DNA of 64,000 bases, taken from assembly GCA_021324155.1 (NCBI GenBank), contig JAJPJQ010000020.1:62001-126000 (forward strand), given 5' to 3'. The position numbers and the translations under genes were made by a program. How positions within the stretch are numbered: the first letter of the stretch is position 1; each line of letters starts with the position of its first letter. Positions 8,818-18,379 of the stretch are shown in pieces. The notes under the pieces are model-generated. The model was not told where the DNA came from, searched no databases, and was given only the letters and a program-made list of their open reading frames with translations. Source of the stretch: Pseudomonadota bacterium. Lineage in GTDB: Bacteria > Desulfobacterota > Binatia > UBA9968.

Positions 8818-9465
8818 TTGCTATCATCCGCCGCCATGTGGAAATGGGCCGCAATATTGATTCTTCTCGTCGCATGTGGTGAGAGCAACCTAAGCAGCCG
8901 CACGACGGGGGACCTCGAGGGCCGCAAAATCAGGCGCATCGCGATTTTTCCGCTCGAATCAATCTCCGGCAGAGAAAAAAATCGCGTACCGTTTTCTACC
9001 GGCACCGAGAATCAAAACGAAGCGCTCATAAGCCGACAGCTCTATTCGACGATGTCGCAGCGCACGACCTGGCAGCTCGTCTCCGACCGTGAGGTGCGCG
9101 AGATGGAGCCGCTGGTGCCGCCGGGCTCGCCCGAAGCGCGGGCGCGGCGTCTCGGGCAACTCGTCTACGCGGACGCGGTTATATCCGGACGGCTCATTCG
9201 CTTTCACGAGCGGGAGGGGGAGTCAATCGGAGCGATGAGTCCAGCATCGGTCGCGTTTGCCCTCGAAGTCTGGGACGTCAAGCGCGGCGATACGATCTGG
9301 ACCGCGCGCTTCGACGAGACGCAGAAGCCGCTGAATGAAAATCTGCTCAATCTCGGGCAGGTCGCGTCCCGCGGTGTGCGATGGCTGAAGGCGGAAGAGC
9401 TGTCGCTCGACGGCGTTAAGAAAGCCGTCAGTCAGCTGCATCAAGTCTTATACGGCAAAAGCTAG
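8818..9465 (+). CDS. Predicted outer-membrane lipoprotein with CsgG/LpoB-like domain
   Basis: A 215-residue protein with a lipoprotein signal peptide: hydrophobic AAILILLVA followed by Cys20 (LVAC-G). The mature part, RRIAIFPLES, NEALISRQLYSTMSQRTTWQLVSDREV and ADAVISGRLIRF, resembles the alpha/beta domain shared by TolB-N, CsgG and LpoB-type lipoproteins, but I cannot place it in a named family. The TTG at 8818 is preceded by AGGA at 8809-8812 with proper spacing; an ATG at 8836 is an alternative that also keeps the lipobox. Its stop overlaps that of the convergent membrane protein. Confidence 0.75.
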   Translation: MLSSAAMWKWAAILILLVACGESNLSSRTTGDLEGRKIRRIAIFPLESISGREKNRVPFSTGTENQNEALISRQLYSTMSQRTTWQLVSDREVREMEPLVPPGSPEARARRLGQLVYADAVISGRLIRFHEREGESIGAMSPASVAFALEVWDVKRGDTIWTARFDETQKPLNENLLNLGQVASRGVRWLKAEELSLDGVKKAVSQLHQVLYGKS

Positions 9466-10046
9466 GCCGCATCCGCCTCGACGCGCTTCTCGACCATTCC
9501 GCCGACGCGCTCAGCCAGCCCCTCCAACCGCTTTTTGCTGCCGCGGTCGATTAGAATCGTAGCGCCGTTCTTCAAAATCAGCCGCAGGGAAGGGACCGGG
9601 TACGTCTCGGCCGCCGACGATCCGGCGAGTGCGAAGCCGCTATAGACCTCATCGGCGGCAACTCGTAGAGAAGCGATCTCATCGTACGTGATTTGCAGGC
9701 GAATGCGGCGGAATAGACTCCGCTTCGTGAGCGTTACGATGCGCGCGGCCTTGTCGACGACAATCGTCCGTTTGATCGAGAGCAGAAACGCAGCAATGCC
9801 GAGCAGGATCAGATTCATTACAGGAAAGTACCAGAGCGAGGCGGCGGGACCGGCGAAGCCGCGCTGGCGCAGCGCCTCGACGATGGGCACCGAGATAAAG
9901 CCGAGCGCAAGCGCGATGCCGAGACAGAGAAAGGCCGGGAAGCGCGCGCCCTGCCAGACGAGCACCAGCCTACCGGGATTGGCCGCGGCTACGCGCAAGC
10001 CGAGCCGGCTGCCGATCGCTTCGAAATCAGATGGCTTGCCCTGCAT
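9462..10046 (-). CDS. Membrane protein of unknown function, PH-like C-terminal half
   Basis: A 194-residue protein with two membrane segments (about residues 35-60 and 68-92), followed by a cytoplasmic region rich in beta strands (TIVVDKAARIVTLTKRSLFRRIRLQITYDEIASL). That pattern, a basic beta-strand region reading out a setting such as 'IVTLTKRSL', resembles bacterial PH-type domains. I do not recognise a specific family. It overlaps the convergent lipoprotein gene by four bases and is separated from cofH by a repeat-containing hairpin. Confidence 0.65.
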   Translation of the reverse strand: MQGKPSDFEAIGSRLGLRVAAANPGRLVLVWQGARFPAFLCLGIALALGFISVPIVEALRQRGFAGPAASLWYFPVMNLILLGIAAFLLSIKRTIVVDKAARIVTLTKRSLFRRIRLQITYDEIASLRVAADEVYSGFALAGSSAAETYPVPSLRLILKNGATILIDRGSKKRLEGLAERVGGMVEKRVEADAA

Positions 10047-10050
10047 AAAA

Positions 10051-10137
10051 GAATTCAGAAGTCAGAATTCAGGAGCCAGAAGTTAGAGAAGCAGATAGCC
10101 CGCTTCTTCCGACTTCTGACTCCTGGCTCCTGGATTC
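10051..10137. repeat. Inverted repeat built of TCAG-type heptamers, possible bidirectional terminator
   Basis: The left arm at 10051-10088 reads as successive seven-base units AATTCAG, AAGTCAG, AATTCAG, GAGCCAG, AAGTTAG. The right arm at 10111-10137 is its near-complement (units CTTCTGA, CTCCTGG, CTCCTGG). Segment 10065-10088 can pair with 10113-10137 through about 21 of 24 positions, several differences being GU-compatible. T-runs follow on both strands (about 10138-10143 on plus; TTTT beyond 10051 on minus). It sits between cofH and the membrane protein gene, so it may terminate cofH transcription. It looks like a dispersed intergenic element. Confidence 0.7.
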
Positions 10138-10149
10138 TTTTTTCTGTGT

Positions 10150-11439
10150 TCAGCTTCTTTTCTGTGACTGATAGAAATCGCGGAAGCGATAGTCCTTGAG
10201 TCTGATCAGCTCCTGATACGAGCCGAACCGCTCCTGCGGATTCTCGACTTCGTCGAGGGGATCGATCGGATTCTCGTTGTCGTCGAACAGCTTCATTTTC
10301 GAGTAAGTCGTCGAACGCTCGGCGGGGACGCGACCCATTTCGCGAATCAAGTTGCGGAACTCCGCCGGCTTCATCAACTGGCCGTGCGATGCGCCGGCGG
10401 CGGTCGAGATGCTCTCGTTGATGAGCGTGCCGCCGAAGTCGTTGGCGCCCGCCATGAGCGCGATCTGGGAGAGCTTGGGTCCTTCCTTGACCCACGAGAC
10501 TTGCAGATTCGGGATCCAGTTGTTCAACATGATGCGCGATACCGCGTACATCTTCATGATCTCCGCGCCGGTCGCGCCGGTGCGCAGCTCGGGGAGCCGC
10601 TTGCGATGATGCATCGGCGCCTCTTCGTAGACGAAGGAAAGCGGCACGAATTCCGTGATGCCGCCGGTGCGCTTCTGAATGTCGCGGAGGATGCCGAGAT
10701 GGACGGCCTTATCGCGCGAGCTCTCGATGTGGCCGTACATGATCGTCGAGGTCGTCGGAATGCCGAGCTCGTGCGCGGTCTGGATCAAGTCGATCCATGC
10801 CGTTGTGGCGATGCGCCCCGGAGAGATGCGCTCGCGCACGGCGTCGACGAGAATCTCCGCCGATGTGCCCGGCAGGCTGCCGACGCCGGCGTCCCTCAGG
10901 GACGCAAGGTAATCGCGCACCGCGACTCCGGTAAGTGTCGCGCCGTAGAGGACCTCTTCGGGCGAGAAGCCATGGATATGCAGATCGGGCAGCGCGTCCT
11001 TCAGCGCGCCGCATAGCTTGACGTAATGCCAGCCCTCCATGCCCGGCGCGAGGCCCGCCTGCACGCAGACCTCAGTCGCGCCCAGCTCCCACGCTTCGCG
11101 CGCGCGCCGGATAATCTCTTCGATCGGCAGGAAGTATCCTTCCTCGGCGAGATGGCCGCGGCTGAAAGCGCAGAAGCCGCAGCCCTTCACGCACACGTTG
11201 GTGAAGTTGATGTTGCGGTTGACGACGTAGCTGACGACGTTGCCGACAGTCTTCTTCCGCAGGTGATCGGCCGCGGCGACGATCACCGGGATGTCCGCGC
11301 CCGAGGCGTCGAAGAGCTTTTCGGCGTCGTCAACGGCGATGTCTTCGCCGGCGAGCGCCGCGTCCAGAATGTGCGCGACCGCCGGCGTCACGCTCGAGAG
11401 CATCGCGTCGAGCGCGACCTTCAATTCACTGAACGGCAT
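10150..11439 (-). CDS. cofH: CofH: 5-amino-6-(D-ribitylamino)uracil--L-tyrosine 4-hydroxyphenyl transferase
   Basis: A 429-residue radical-SAM enzyme. NINFTNVCVKGCGFCAFSR carries the cluster cysteines C83, C87 and C90 in the CX3CX2C spacing. Together with YVVNRNINFTN, ELGIPTTSTIMYGHIES and NDFGGTLINESIS this marks the CofH/CofG/MqnC group, closest to CofH. CofH joins tyrosine to the ribityl-uracil on the way to the deazaflavin FO of coenzyme F420. MqnC or MqnE of menaquinone synthesis is the main alternative. No cofG is in the window, so the other F420 genes must lie elsewhere. Confidence 0.85.
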   Translation of the reverse strand: MPFSELKVALDAMLSSVTPAVAHILDAALAGEDIAVDDAEKLFDASGADIPVIVAAADHLRKKTVGNVVSYVVNRNINFTNVCVKGCGFCAFSRGHLAEEGYFLPIEEIIRRAREAWELGATEVCVQAGLAPGMEGWHYVKLCGALKDALPDLHIHGFSPEEVLYGATLTGVAVRDYLASLRDAGVGSLPGTSAEILVDAVRERISPGRIATTAWIDLIQTAHELGIPTTSTIMYGHIESSRDKAVHLGILRDIQKRTGGITEFVPLSFVYEEAPMHHRKRLPELRTGATGAEIMKMYAVSRIMLNNWIPNLQVSWVKEGPKLSQIALMAGANDFGGTLINESISTAAGASHGQLMKPAEFRNLIREMGRVPAERSTTYSKMKLFDDNENPIDPLDEVENPQERFGSYQELIRLKDYRFRDFYQSQKRS

Positions 11440-11493
11440 GAACCCACCTTATCGAGTCGATGAAACAAAGACAACCGGCCCCGCGGATGAAAC

Positions 11494-12027
11494 TTATTTT
11501 TCAGACCAGTAGCGGATGTATTCCTGCAGGTGAGCGAGCGTCGAGAGATCACTCATGCGGTCGAGGTAAACTTTTCCGTTCAGGTGATCGAATTCGTGCT
11601 GGATGACGCGCGCATGAAAGCCGCTGGCGGTGAAGTCGATCTCGCGTCCCTCGTGATCGAGGGCGCGCACGCGAAGCTGTGCGTACCGCGGAACTCTCCC
11701 GCGCATGTCGGGCACGCTCAGACAACCCTCCCAATCTTCTTCCATGCTCTGCGCGAGCGGCTCGATGCGCGGATTCACCAGAACTGAGAGCGGTACCGCC
11801 GGCTTCTCGGGGTAGCGCGGATTGTCCGCCACTTCGAGGACGGCGATCTGCAGCGGCTGGTGCACCTGCACCGCAGCGAGGCCGACCCCATTATACTCGT
11901 GCATTGTCTCGACCATGTCGGCGATGAGGCGCTGAATCGGCGCTGCTACGACTTCCTTCGGCGTCAGAGGCCGCGCGCCGCCGCGCAGCACAGGATGTCC
12001 GAGGCGCGCGACTTTGAGGATCGACAT
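11494..12027 (-). CDS. def: Peptide deformylase
   Basis: A 177-residue metalloenzyme that removes the formyl group from nascent proteins. All three motifs are present: GVGLAAVQ (47-54), EGCLSVP with the metal ligand C102, and HEFDH with H144, E145 and H148. The first motif has Val in place of the usual Pro (GxGLAAPQ), a tolerated but uncommon variant. The gene ends 55 bases upstream of cofH on the same strand and is divergent from the suf operon. Identity is secure. Confidence 0.95.
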   Translation of the reverse strand: MSILKVARLGHPVLRGGARPLTPKEVVAAPIQRLIADMVETMHEYNGVGLAAVQVHQPLQIAVLEVADNPRYPEKPAVPLSVLVNPRIEPLAQSMEEDWEGCLSVPDMRGRVPRYAQLRVRALDHEGREIDFTASGFHARVIQHEFDHLNGKVYLDRMSDLSTLAHLQEYIRYWSEK

Positions 12028-12088
12028 GCTGATTTCTTTACCACAAGGGCTACGAAAAGTTGACAGTTGACCCTTCCGGCACCGTGCA

Positions 12089-12118
12089 TTGACAAAATGG
12101 ACCTTGTAGGTCTATATT
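12089..12118 (+). promoter_or_regulatory. Sigma-70 promoter of the rrf2-suf operon
   Basis: A consensus -35 TTGACA at 12089-12094 and a -10 TATATT at 12113-12118 are separated by 18 bases. Transcription would start near 12125. This makes the ATG at 12124 unlikely as a start, and favours the ATG at 12160 with a leader of about 35 bases. Confidence 0.7.
12100..12112. promoter_or_regulatory. Palindromic operator, probable Rrf2/IscR autoregulatory site
   Basis: GACCT-TGT-AGGTC at 12100-12112 is a perfect inverted repeat filling most of the spacer between the -35 and -10 elements. A bound dimer would block RNA polymerase. Its position directly before an Fe-S type Rrf2 regulator gene suggests self-repression linked to Fe-S supply. 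The palindrome is seen; the binding protein is inferred. Confidence 0.55.
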
Positions 12119-12159
12119 AAACCATGGGTAGCAAACGACGTCCCGAGCGCAGTTCGCTG

Positions 12160-12624
12160 ATGAACGTCGGCCGCCGCGTCGATTACGCCGTGCGCGCCCT
12201 GTCGTACCTCGCTGGCCAGCCTGCGGGGAAAATCGTTAGCCGTATCGAGATTGAAAAGAACCAAGAGATTCCAGCAAGTTACCTTTCAAAGATCATGAAA
12301 GACTTGGTCGCCGGCGGGCTGGTTCATTCGCATATCGGCTCAAAGGGAGGTTTTAGCCTCGCGCGCGGCCCGGAGGCGATTTCGCTCAAAGAAGTTTATG
12401 AAGCCGTCGAGCGGCCGCTCGTCCTCATGGATTGTCTCGAGCAGGGCGAGCAGTACTGCACGTACTGCGGCGTCTGCACGCAGCGCTCGGTCTGGGAGAA
12501 TGTCCAGAACCTCGTGGCCGACTATCTCGCGAAAGTATCGATTCACGACATCGCCGATCCGCAGGGCCTGAAACACCGGCTTATGGCACCCCCGCAAGGA
12601 GTCATTTCGAATGCTCGTCATTAA
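12160..12624 (+). CDS. Rrf2/IscR-family Fe-S-responsive transcriptional regulator
   Basis: A winged-helix regulator, 154 residues from the start chosen. MNVGRRVDYAVRALSYLA is the standard Rrf2 opening. QEIPASYLSKIMKDLVAGGLV and IGSKGGFSLAR form the DNA-binding helix and wing. Cysteines at 92, 100, 103 and 106 form the expected cluster site; IscR uses C92, C98 and C104. It heads the suf operon and its last 14 bases overlap sufC. An ATG at 12124 in the same frame is the alternative start but coincides with the predicted transcription start. Confidence 0.88.
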   Translation: MNVGRRVDYAVRALSYLAGQPAGKIVSRIEIEKNQEIPASYLSKIMKDLVAGGLVHSHIGSKGGFSLARGPEAISLKEVYEAVERPLVLMDCLEQGEQYCTYCGVCTQRSVWENVQNLVADYLAKVSIHDIADPQGLKHRLMAPPQGVISNARH

Positions 12625-13351
12625 GAATCTACACGCGAACGTCGAGGGCAGGGAGATCCTGCGCGGCATCGACCTGACCGTGAATGCTGGCGAAGTCCAC
12701 GCGATCATGGGTCCCAACGGGTCGGGCAAGAGCACGCTCGCGCATATCCTCGCAGGCCGCGAAGGCTACGAAGTCACCGAAGGCCAGGTTTTGTACCAAG
12801 GCAAGGATTTGCTTGCGATGGCGCCGGAGGAACGCGCGCGGGAAGGCATTTTTCTCGCGTTCCAGTACCCGCTCGAAATTCCCGGGGTGAATACGACCTA
12901 TTTCCTCAAGGCCGCGCTCAATGCGATCCGCAAGCACCGCAGCCAGCCTGAGCTCGACGCGATGGATTTCCTGGCGCTCGTCAAAGAGAAAACCAAGCTC
13001 GTCGAGATGGATCAGTCGCTGCTCAACCGCCCGATCAACGAGGGCTTTTCAGGCGGCGAGAAAAAGCGCAACGAAATTTTTCAGATGGCGTTGCTCGACC
13101 CGAAGCTCGCGATCCTCGACGAGACCGACTCCGGTCTCGACATCGACGCGCTGCGAGTCGTCGCGGGCGGCGTCAACGCGCTCAGGAGCCCTGAGCGCGC
13201 AATGGTCCTCATTACGCACTATCAACGTCTGCTGAACTACATCGTGCCCGACTATGTCCACGTGCTCTCCGAAGGACGGATCGTCAAATCGGGGGACAAG
13301 CGGCTCGCGCAGGAACTGGAAGAGAAGGGCTACGGCTGGGTCGAGGGATGA
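12611..13351 (+). CDS. sufC: Fe-S cluster assembly ATPase SufC
   Basis: A 246-residue ABC-type ATPase that drives the SufBCD scaffold. Walker A is GPNGSGKST (34-42), the signature is FSGGEKKRNE and Walker B is LAILDETDSGLDID; the KKRNE and DSGLDID variants are diagnostic of SufC. It overlaps rrf2 by 14 bases and sufD by four (ATGA), so the genes are translationally coupled. There is no space for sufB, which normally lies just upstream. Confidence 0.96.
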   Translation: MLVIKNLHANVEGREILRGIDLTVNAGEVHAIMGPNGSGKSTLAHILAGREGYEVTEGQVLYQGKDLLAMAPEERAREGIFLAFQYPLEIPGVNTTYFLKAALNAIRKHRSQPELDAMDFLALVKEKTKLVEMDQSLLNRPINEGFSGGEKKRNEIFQMALLDPKLAILDETDSGLDIDALRVVAGGVNALRSPERAMVLITHYQRLLNYIVPDYVHVLSEGRIVKSGDKRLAQELEEKGYGWVEG

Positions 13352-14657
13352 CCGCCTCCGAAGCGAAAGCATATTACTTAACGCAACCGTCCGCGCCCGG
13401 CCCCGAATGGGCGCGTCCGGTGCGGCAGAAGGCACTGGAGCGCTTTGCCGCGCTAGGTTTTCCGACCACACACGACGAAGATTGGAAATATACGAGCGTT
13501 GAGCCGCTCGTGAAAATTCCTTTCGCGGCGGGAAGCGGCGGAGACGACGGTGCCGAGCGCCGCATCGCCGATTTCGGTGTCGAGGACCTTACGCCGAATC
13601 GCCTCGTCGCGGTCGACGGCCGCTTCTCAAATCGTCTCGCGCGGCTCGGCGACTTGCCGAAAGGTGTCATCGCATGCGGTTTGGCCCAGGCGATGAGCGC
13701 GCACCGCAATCTCGTCGAGCCTTATTGGACGCGCATCGCGGATTATCGGGAGCAGGCGTTCTCCGCCTTGAATACCGCGCGCGCCGAAGACGGCATTTTC
13801 CTATTCGTCCCCGCAGGCGTGACACTCGCCCCGATTCAACTGCTTTTCATCTCCTCGGCGGCGGAGGACGGCCCGACGGTTTCGCATCCGCGCTGCCTCG
13901 TCGTCCTCGGGCGCGGCAGCCAAGCGACGGTCGTCGAGAGCTATTTTGGCATGAGAGATGAAGCATACTGGACCAATGCGGTGACCGAGATCGTGCTGGA
14001 TGACAACGCGGTCTTCGATGGTTATAAAATACAAATGGAGAGCGAACGCGGCTTCCACATCGCAACGCAGGAAGCGCGGCTTGGGCGCGATGCGGTGTTC
14101 ACTTCACATTCTTTCGCGCTCGGTGCCGAGCTCGCCCGCAACGACGTCAACGCCGCGTTCGTGGGAGAGGGAGGCGACTGCACGCTGAACGGCCTGTACG
14201 TCACCGCCGGCTTCCAGCACGTCGACAATCATACGCGCATCGACCACAAGCAGCCGCGCTGCACGAGCCGGGAGCTCTACAAGGGCATCATGGGCGGCAA
14301 GTCGCGCGGCGTCTTCAACGGCAAGATTTACGTCCACGCGCACGCCGAGAAGACCGATGCGCGTCAGACGAATCGGAATTTGCTGCTCTCCGAGGAGGCA
14401 TGGGTCGACACCAAGCCGCAGCTCGAGATCCACAACAATGACGTGAAGTGCAGCCACGGCTCGACGATCGGCCAGCTCGACGATGACGCGGTGTTTTTTC
14501 TCCGCTCCCGCGGACTCGACCTCCACGCGGCGATCGGCCTGTTGACCCAGGGCTTCGCCAACGATATCACCGGCCGAGTGAAACAAGCTCCCGTCGCCGA
14601 AGTCATGGAGCGGAAACTGAGCGAAAAGATCGATCTGATGGCGCAAGAGAAAGAGCG

Positions 14658-14664
<7 letters not shown>
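13348..14664 (+). CDS. sufD: Fe-S cluster assembly protein SufD
   Basis: A 438-residue SufB/SufD-family beta-helix protein. The N-terminal FPTTHDEDWKYTSVEPL is the SufD-type alpha-helical entry, and the C-terminal half holds HVDNHTRIDHKQPRCTSRELYKGI, GVFNGKIYVHAHAEKTDARQTNRNLLLS and EIHNNDVKCSHGSTIGQLD. I call SufD rather than SufB from the N-terminus, the length and the lack of SufB-type features. SufD partners SufB and SufC2 in the scaffold. It overlaps sufS by seven bases. Confidence 0.92.
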
Positions 14665-15922
<1,258 letters not shown>

Positions 15923-15923
<1 letters not shown>

Positions 15924-16366
15924 TGTCCGATCTGCGCGATCTGTACCAGGAGACCATCCTGGACCACAATAAGCGGCCGCGTAATTTCAAGAAGCTCGAA
16001 AACGCGAACCGCAGCGCCGACGGCTACAATCCGCTCTGCGGCGACAAGGTGAAGGTTTACCTCCGCGTGGAGGATGGCCGCGTGCAGGACTTGAGCTTTG
16101 AAGGGTCCGGGTGCGCGATATCGAAGGCGTCAGCCTCCGTCATGACCGAGAGCCTCAAGGGCAAGTCGGTCGAGGAGGTCGAATCGATTTTCAAGCGCTT
16201 CCGCGACCTCGTGATGGGGAAAGCGGAAGAAGCCGACGATCTGGGCAAGCTCGTCGTTTTTTCCGGCGTGTGCGAGTTTCCGACGCGCGTGAAATGCGCG
16301 ACGCTCGCGTGGCACGCCCTACAAGCGGCGCTTCAGGATACTAAAGAAGCGGTTTCTACGGAGTGA
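15923..16366 (+). CDS. sufU: SufU-type sulfur-transfer zinc protein
   Basis: A 147-residue IscU-fold protein of the SUF type. The zinc/sulfur-transfer residues are C39 with D41 (PLCGD), C64 (GSGCAIS) and C125 (RVKCATLAW); an extra C117 is present. The 18-21 residue insert before the last Cys that separates SufU from IscU is visible (VMGKAEEADDLGKLVVFSG). It accepts persulfide sulfur from SufS for the scaffold. It is coupled to sufS and followed closely by sufT. Confidence 0.94.
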
Positions 16367-16371
16367 TATTC

Positions 16372-16698
16372 ATGGCCGATGCGACACCGAACCCGGTGGT
16401 GATTGAGGCCGAGGTGATCGAGGCGCTGCGAAACGTCTTCGATCCCGAGATCCCGGTGAATATCTATGAGCTGGGACTCGTCTACGAAGTCAAGGTCGAG
16501 GAGTCCGGCGCCGTCATGATCCGCATGACGCTCACTGCTCCGAGCTGCCCGGCAGCGCAATCGCTGCCGGGCGAAGTGAACGAGCGGGTGAAACAGATTC
16601 CCGGCGTAACCGACGTCACCGTCGACGTCGTTTGGGACCCGCCTTGGGACCCGAGCCGCATGACGGAGGCCGCGCGCCTCCAGCTCGGGATGCTGTGA
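16372..16698 (+). CDS. sufT: SufT / MIP18-family (DUF59) Fe-S maturation protein
   Basis: A 108-residue DUF59 protein: [26 protein letters not shown], then [18 protein letters not shown] with the conserved Cys, and [23 protein letters not shown], the characteristic ending. SufT helps deliver Fe-S clusters to apoproteins. The start at 16372 is preceded by GGAG (16360-16363) eight bases away; a GTG at 16363 would overlap the sufU stop. Its stop overlaps the rpoD ATG (TGATG), tying Fe-S assembly to the sigma factor transcript. Confidence 0.92.
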   Translation: MADATPNPVVIEAEVIEALRNVFDPEIPVNIYELGLVYEVKVEESGAVMIRMTLTAPSCPAAQSLPGEVNERVKQIPGVTDVTVDVVWDPPWDPSRMTEAARLQLGML

Positions 16699-18263
16699 TG
16701 AGCGGCAGGGATAAAACCGGGGGGACAGGGGGAAATATGGAGCGGGAATTTCCGTTCGAAGAAAAAGAAGAAGAAAAGAACACAGGCGAAAGCCTTTTGG
16801 ATGACGCAGCGCTCGAGCCCGAGATCGAAGACCTCGAAGAGTCGGGCGAGCTGCTCGTAACCGAAGACGCAGAGCCTGAAGACAAAGAAGAAGACCCTGA
16901 GATCGAGCGCATGCAGAAGAGCAGCGATCCGATCGCGCTCTATTTGCGCGAGATCGGATCCGTGCCCCTGCTGACGCGCGAGCAGGAAGTCTCGCTTGCG
17001 AAAGAGATCGAGGAAGGCGAGCAGCAGGTCCTCGCCGCCGCGCTTTCCGCGCCGGCGGCTTTCCGCGCCGTTTTGGCGAAGGCGAAACAGGTGCAAGCCG
17101 GCCAGGCGAGCGTGTCCGAGCTGCTCGCCCACGAGGACGCGGGCGAGGGAGGCACCGCCGCCGGTAGCCAGGCGGAGAAGCACTTCCTCAAGGCGGCGCA
17201 AAAGCTCCGGCCGACGGCTAAGGGATACGACCGGATTGCGAAGGAGCTGTCGCGCCAGCGCATCGCCAAGAAGCGCCGCGAGCGGCTCGAAACGCTGCTC
17301 GCGAAAAAGCGCGCCGAGATTCTCGAGGCGCTGATGCAATTCCATCTTGGCAAGAACTTCGTGGAAATTCTGGCGCACAGACTGCGGGAGGCCGACCGGC
17401 GCATCGCGGAGCTCGAAGCCGGTTTCGCCGCCGCCAAGCCGCACGAGAAGAAGCACCGCTTGGCGGATATCGAGGGCATCGTGAAGGCAAACGAGATGTC
17501 CTCCGCCGAAATCAAGGAGAAGGCCCGGGCGATCCGCGAGGGCGAGGCGAAGGCGAATCACGCGAAGAAGGTGCTGACGGAGTCGAACCTGCGGCTCGTC
17601 ATCACCATCGCGAAGAAATACGCTAACCGCGGCCTGCCGTTCCTAGACATGGTTCAGGAAGGCAACATCGGCCTCATGCGGGCGGTGGAGAAGTTCGACT
17701 ATCGACTCGGCTATCGCTTCTCGACTTACGCGACCTGGTGGATCCGGCAGTCGATCACGCGCGACATTCACAATTCCGCGCGCACGATCCGGCTTCCGGT
17801 TCACGTGATCGAGGACCGCAACCGTTTGCTGCGCACGGTGCACTATCTGCTGCGCAAGCTCGGCCGCGAGCCTCGCCCTGAAGAGATCGCCTCAGAGATG
17901 GGGCTCGAAGTCGAGGAGGTCAAGCGCATGCTCGGCCTCGTCGGCGAGCCGGTCTCTCTGTCTACGCCGATCGGCGACGACGGCGAGAGCCGCCTGGAAG
18001 ACCTCGTTGAGGACCGTCATTCGCCGAAGCCGATGGACCAGGCGATGGACGCGCACCTGCACGCGCAAATCCGTAAGGCGCTTGCGACGTTGCCGCCACG
18101 GCAGGAGAAGGTCATTCGCATGCGCTTCGGCGTCGGTGAGCCGCGGGACTACACGCTGGAAGAGCTCGGCGATAAATTCTCCGTCACGCGTGAGCGCATC
18201 CGCCAGATCGAAGCGACGGCGCTGCGAAGGCTGCGCTCGCCGTTTCGGGCGCTGAAGAATTAG
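16698..18263 (+). CDS. rpoD: RNA polymerase primary sigma factor RpoD
   Basis: A 521-residue sigma-70. Region 1.2 is [23 protein letters not shown], regions 2.1-2.4 run through [36 protein letters not shown] and [15 protein letters not shown], region 3 follows, and region 4.2 is [29 protein letters not shown]. The N-terminus is a short acidic stretch rather than a full region 1.1. The start at 16698 overlaps the sufT stop; an ATG at 16737 after a purine-rich AGGGGG is an alternative. A second copy of its 3' end lies 4.06 kb downstream. Confidence 0.95.
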   Translation: MSGRDKTGGTGGNMEREFPFEEKEEEKNTGESLLDDAALEPEIEDLEESGELLVTEDAEPEDKEEDPEIERMQKSSDPIALYLREIGSVPLLTREQEVSLAKEIEEGEQQVLAAALSAPAAFRAVLAKAKQVQAGQASVSELLAHEDAGEGGTAAGSQAEKHFLKAAQKLRPTAKGYDRIAKELSRQRIAKKRRERLETLLAKKRAEILEALMQFHLGKNFVEILAHRLREADRRIAELEAGFAAAKPHEKKHRLADIEGIVKANEMSSAEIKEKARAIREGEAKANHAKKVLTESNLRLVITIAKKYANRGLPFLDMVQEGNIGLMRAVEKFDYRLGYRFSTYATWWIRQSITRDIHNSARTIRLPVHVIEDRNRLLRTVHYLLRKLGREPRPEEIASEMGLEVEEVKRMLGLVGEPVSLSTPIGDDGESRLEDLVEDRHSPKPMDQAMDAHLHAQIRKALATLPPRQEKVIRMRFGVGEPRDYTLEELGDKFSVTRERIRQIEATALRRLRSPFRALKN

Positions 18264-18283
18264 ACGGTCGAATTGCCGCGCGA

Positions 18284-18322
18284 AAAGAGGGCAGTGTCGA
18301 ATCCTTCGGTGCTGCCCTCTTT
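18284..18322 (+). terminator. Hairpin terminator after rpoD
   Basis: An 11-bp perfect stem, AAAGAGGGCAG (18284-18294) with CTGCCCTCTTT (18312-18322), lies 20 bases after the rpoD stop. The T-run is short (TTT inside the stem, then GTATAAC), so efficiency is uncertain. A related hairpin follows the duplicated rpoD 3' end. Confidence 0.7.
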
Positions 18323-18379
18323 GTATAACGGCCTCCCGTTGACACGCCGTGCGACGCGTGATGGGATATTTTGTCTGGG

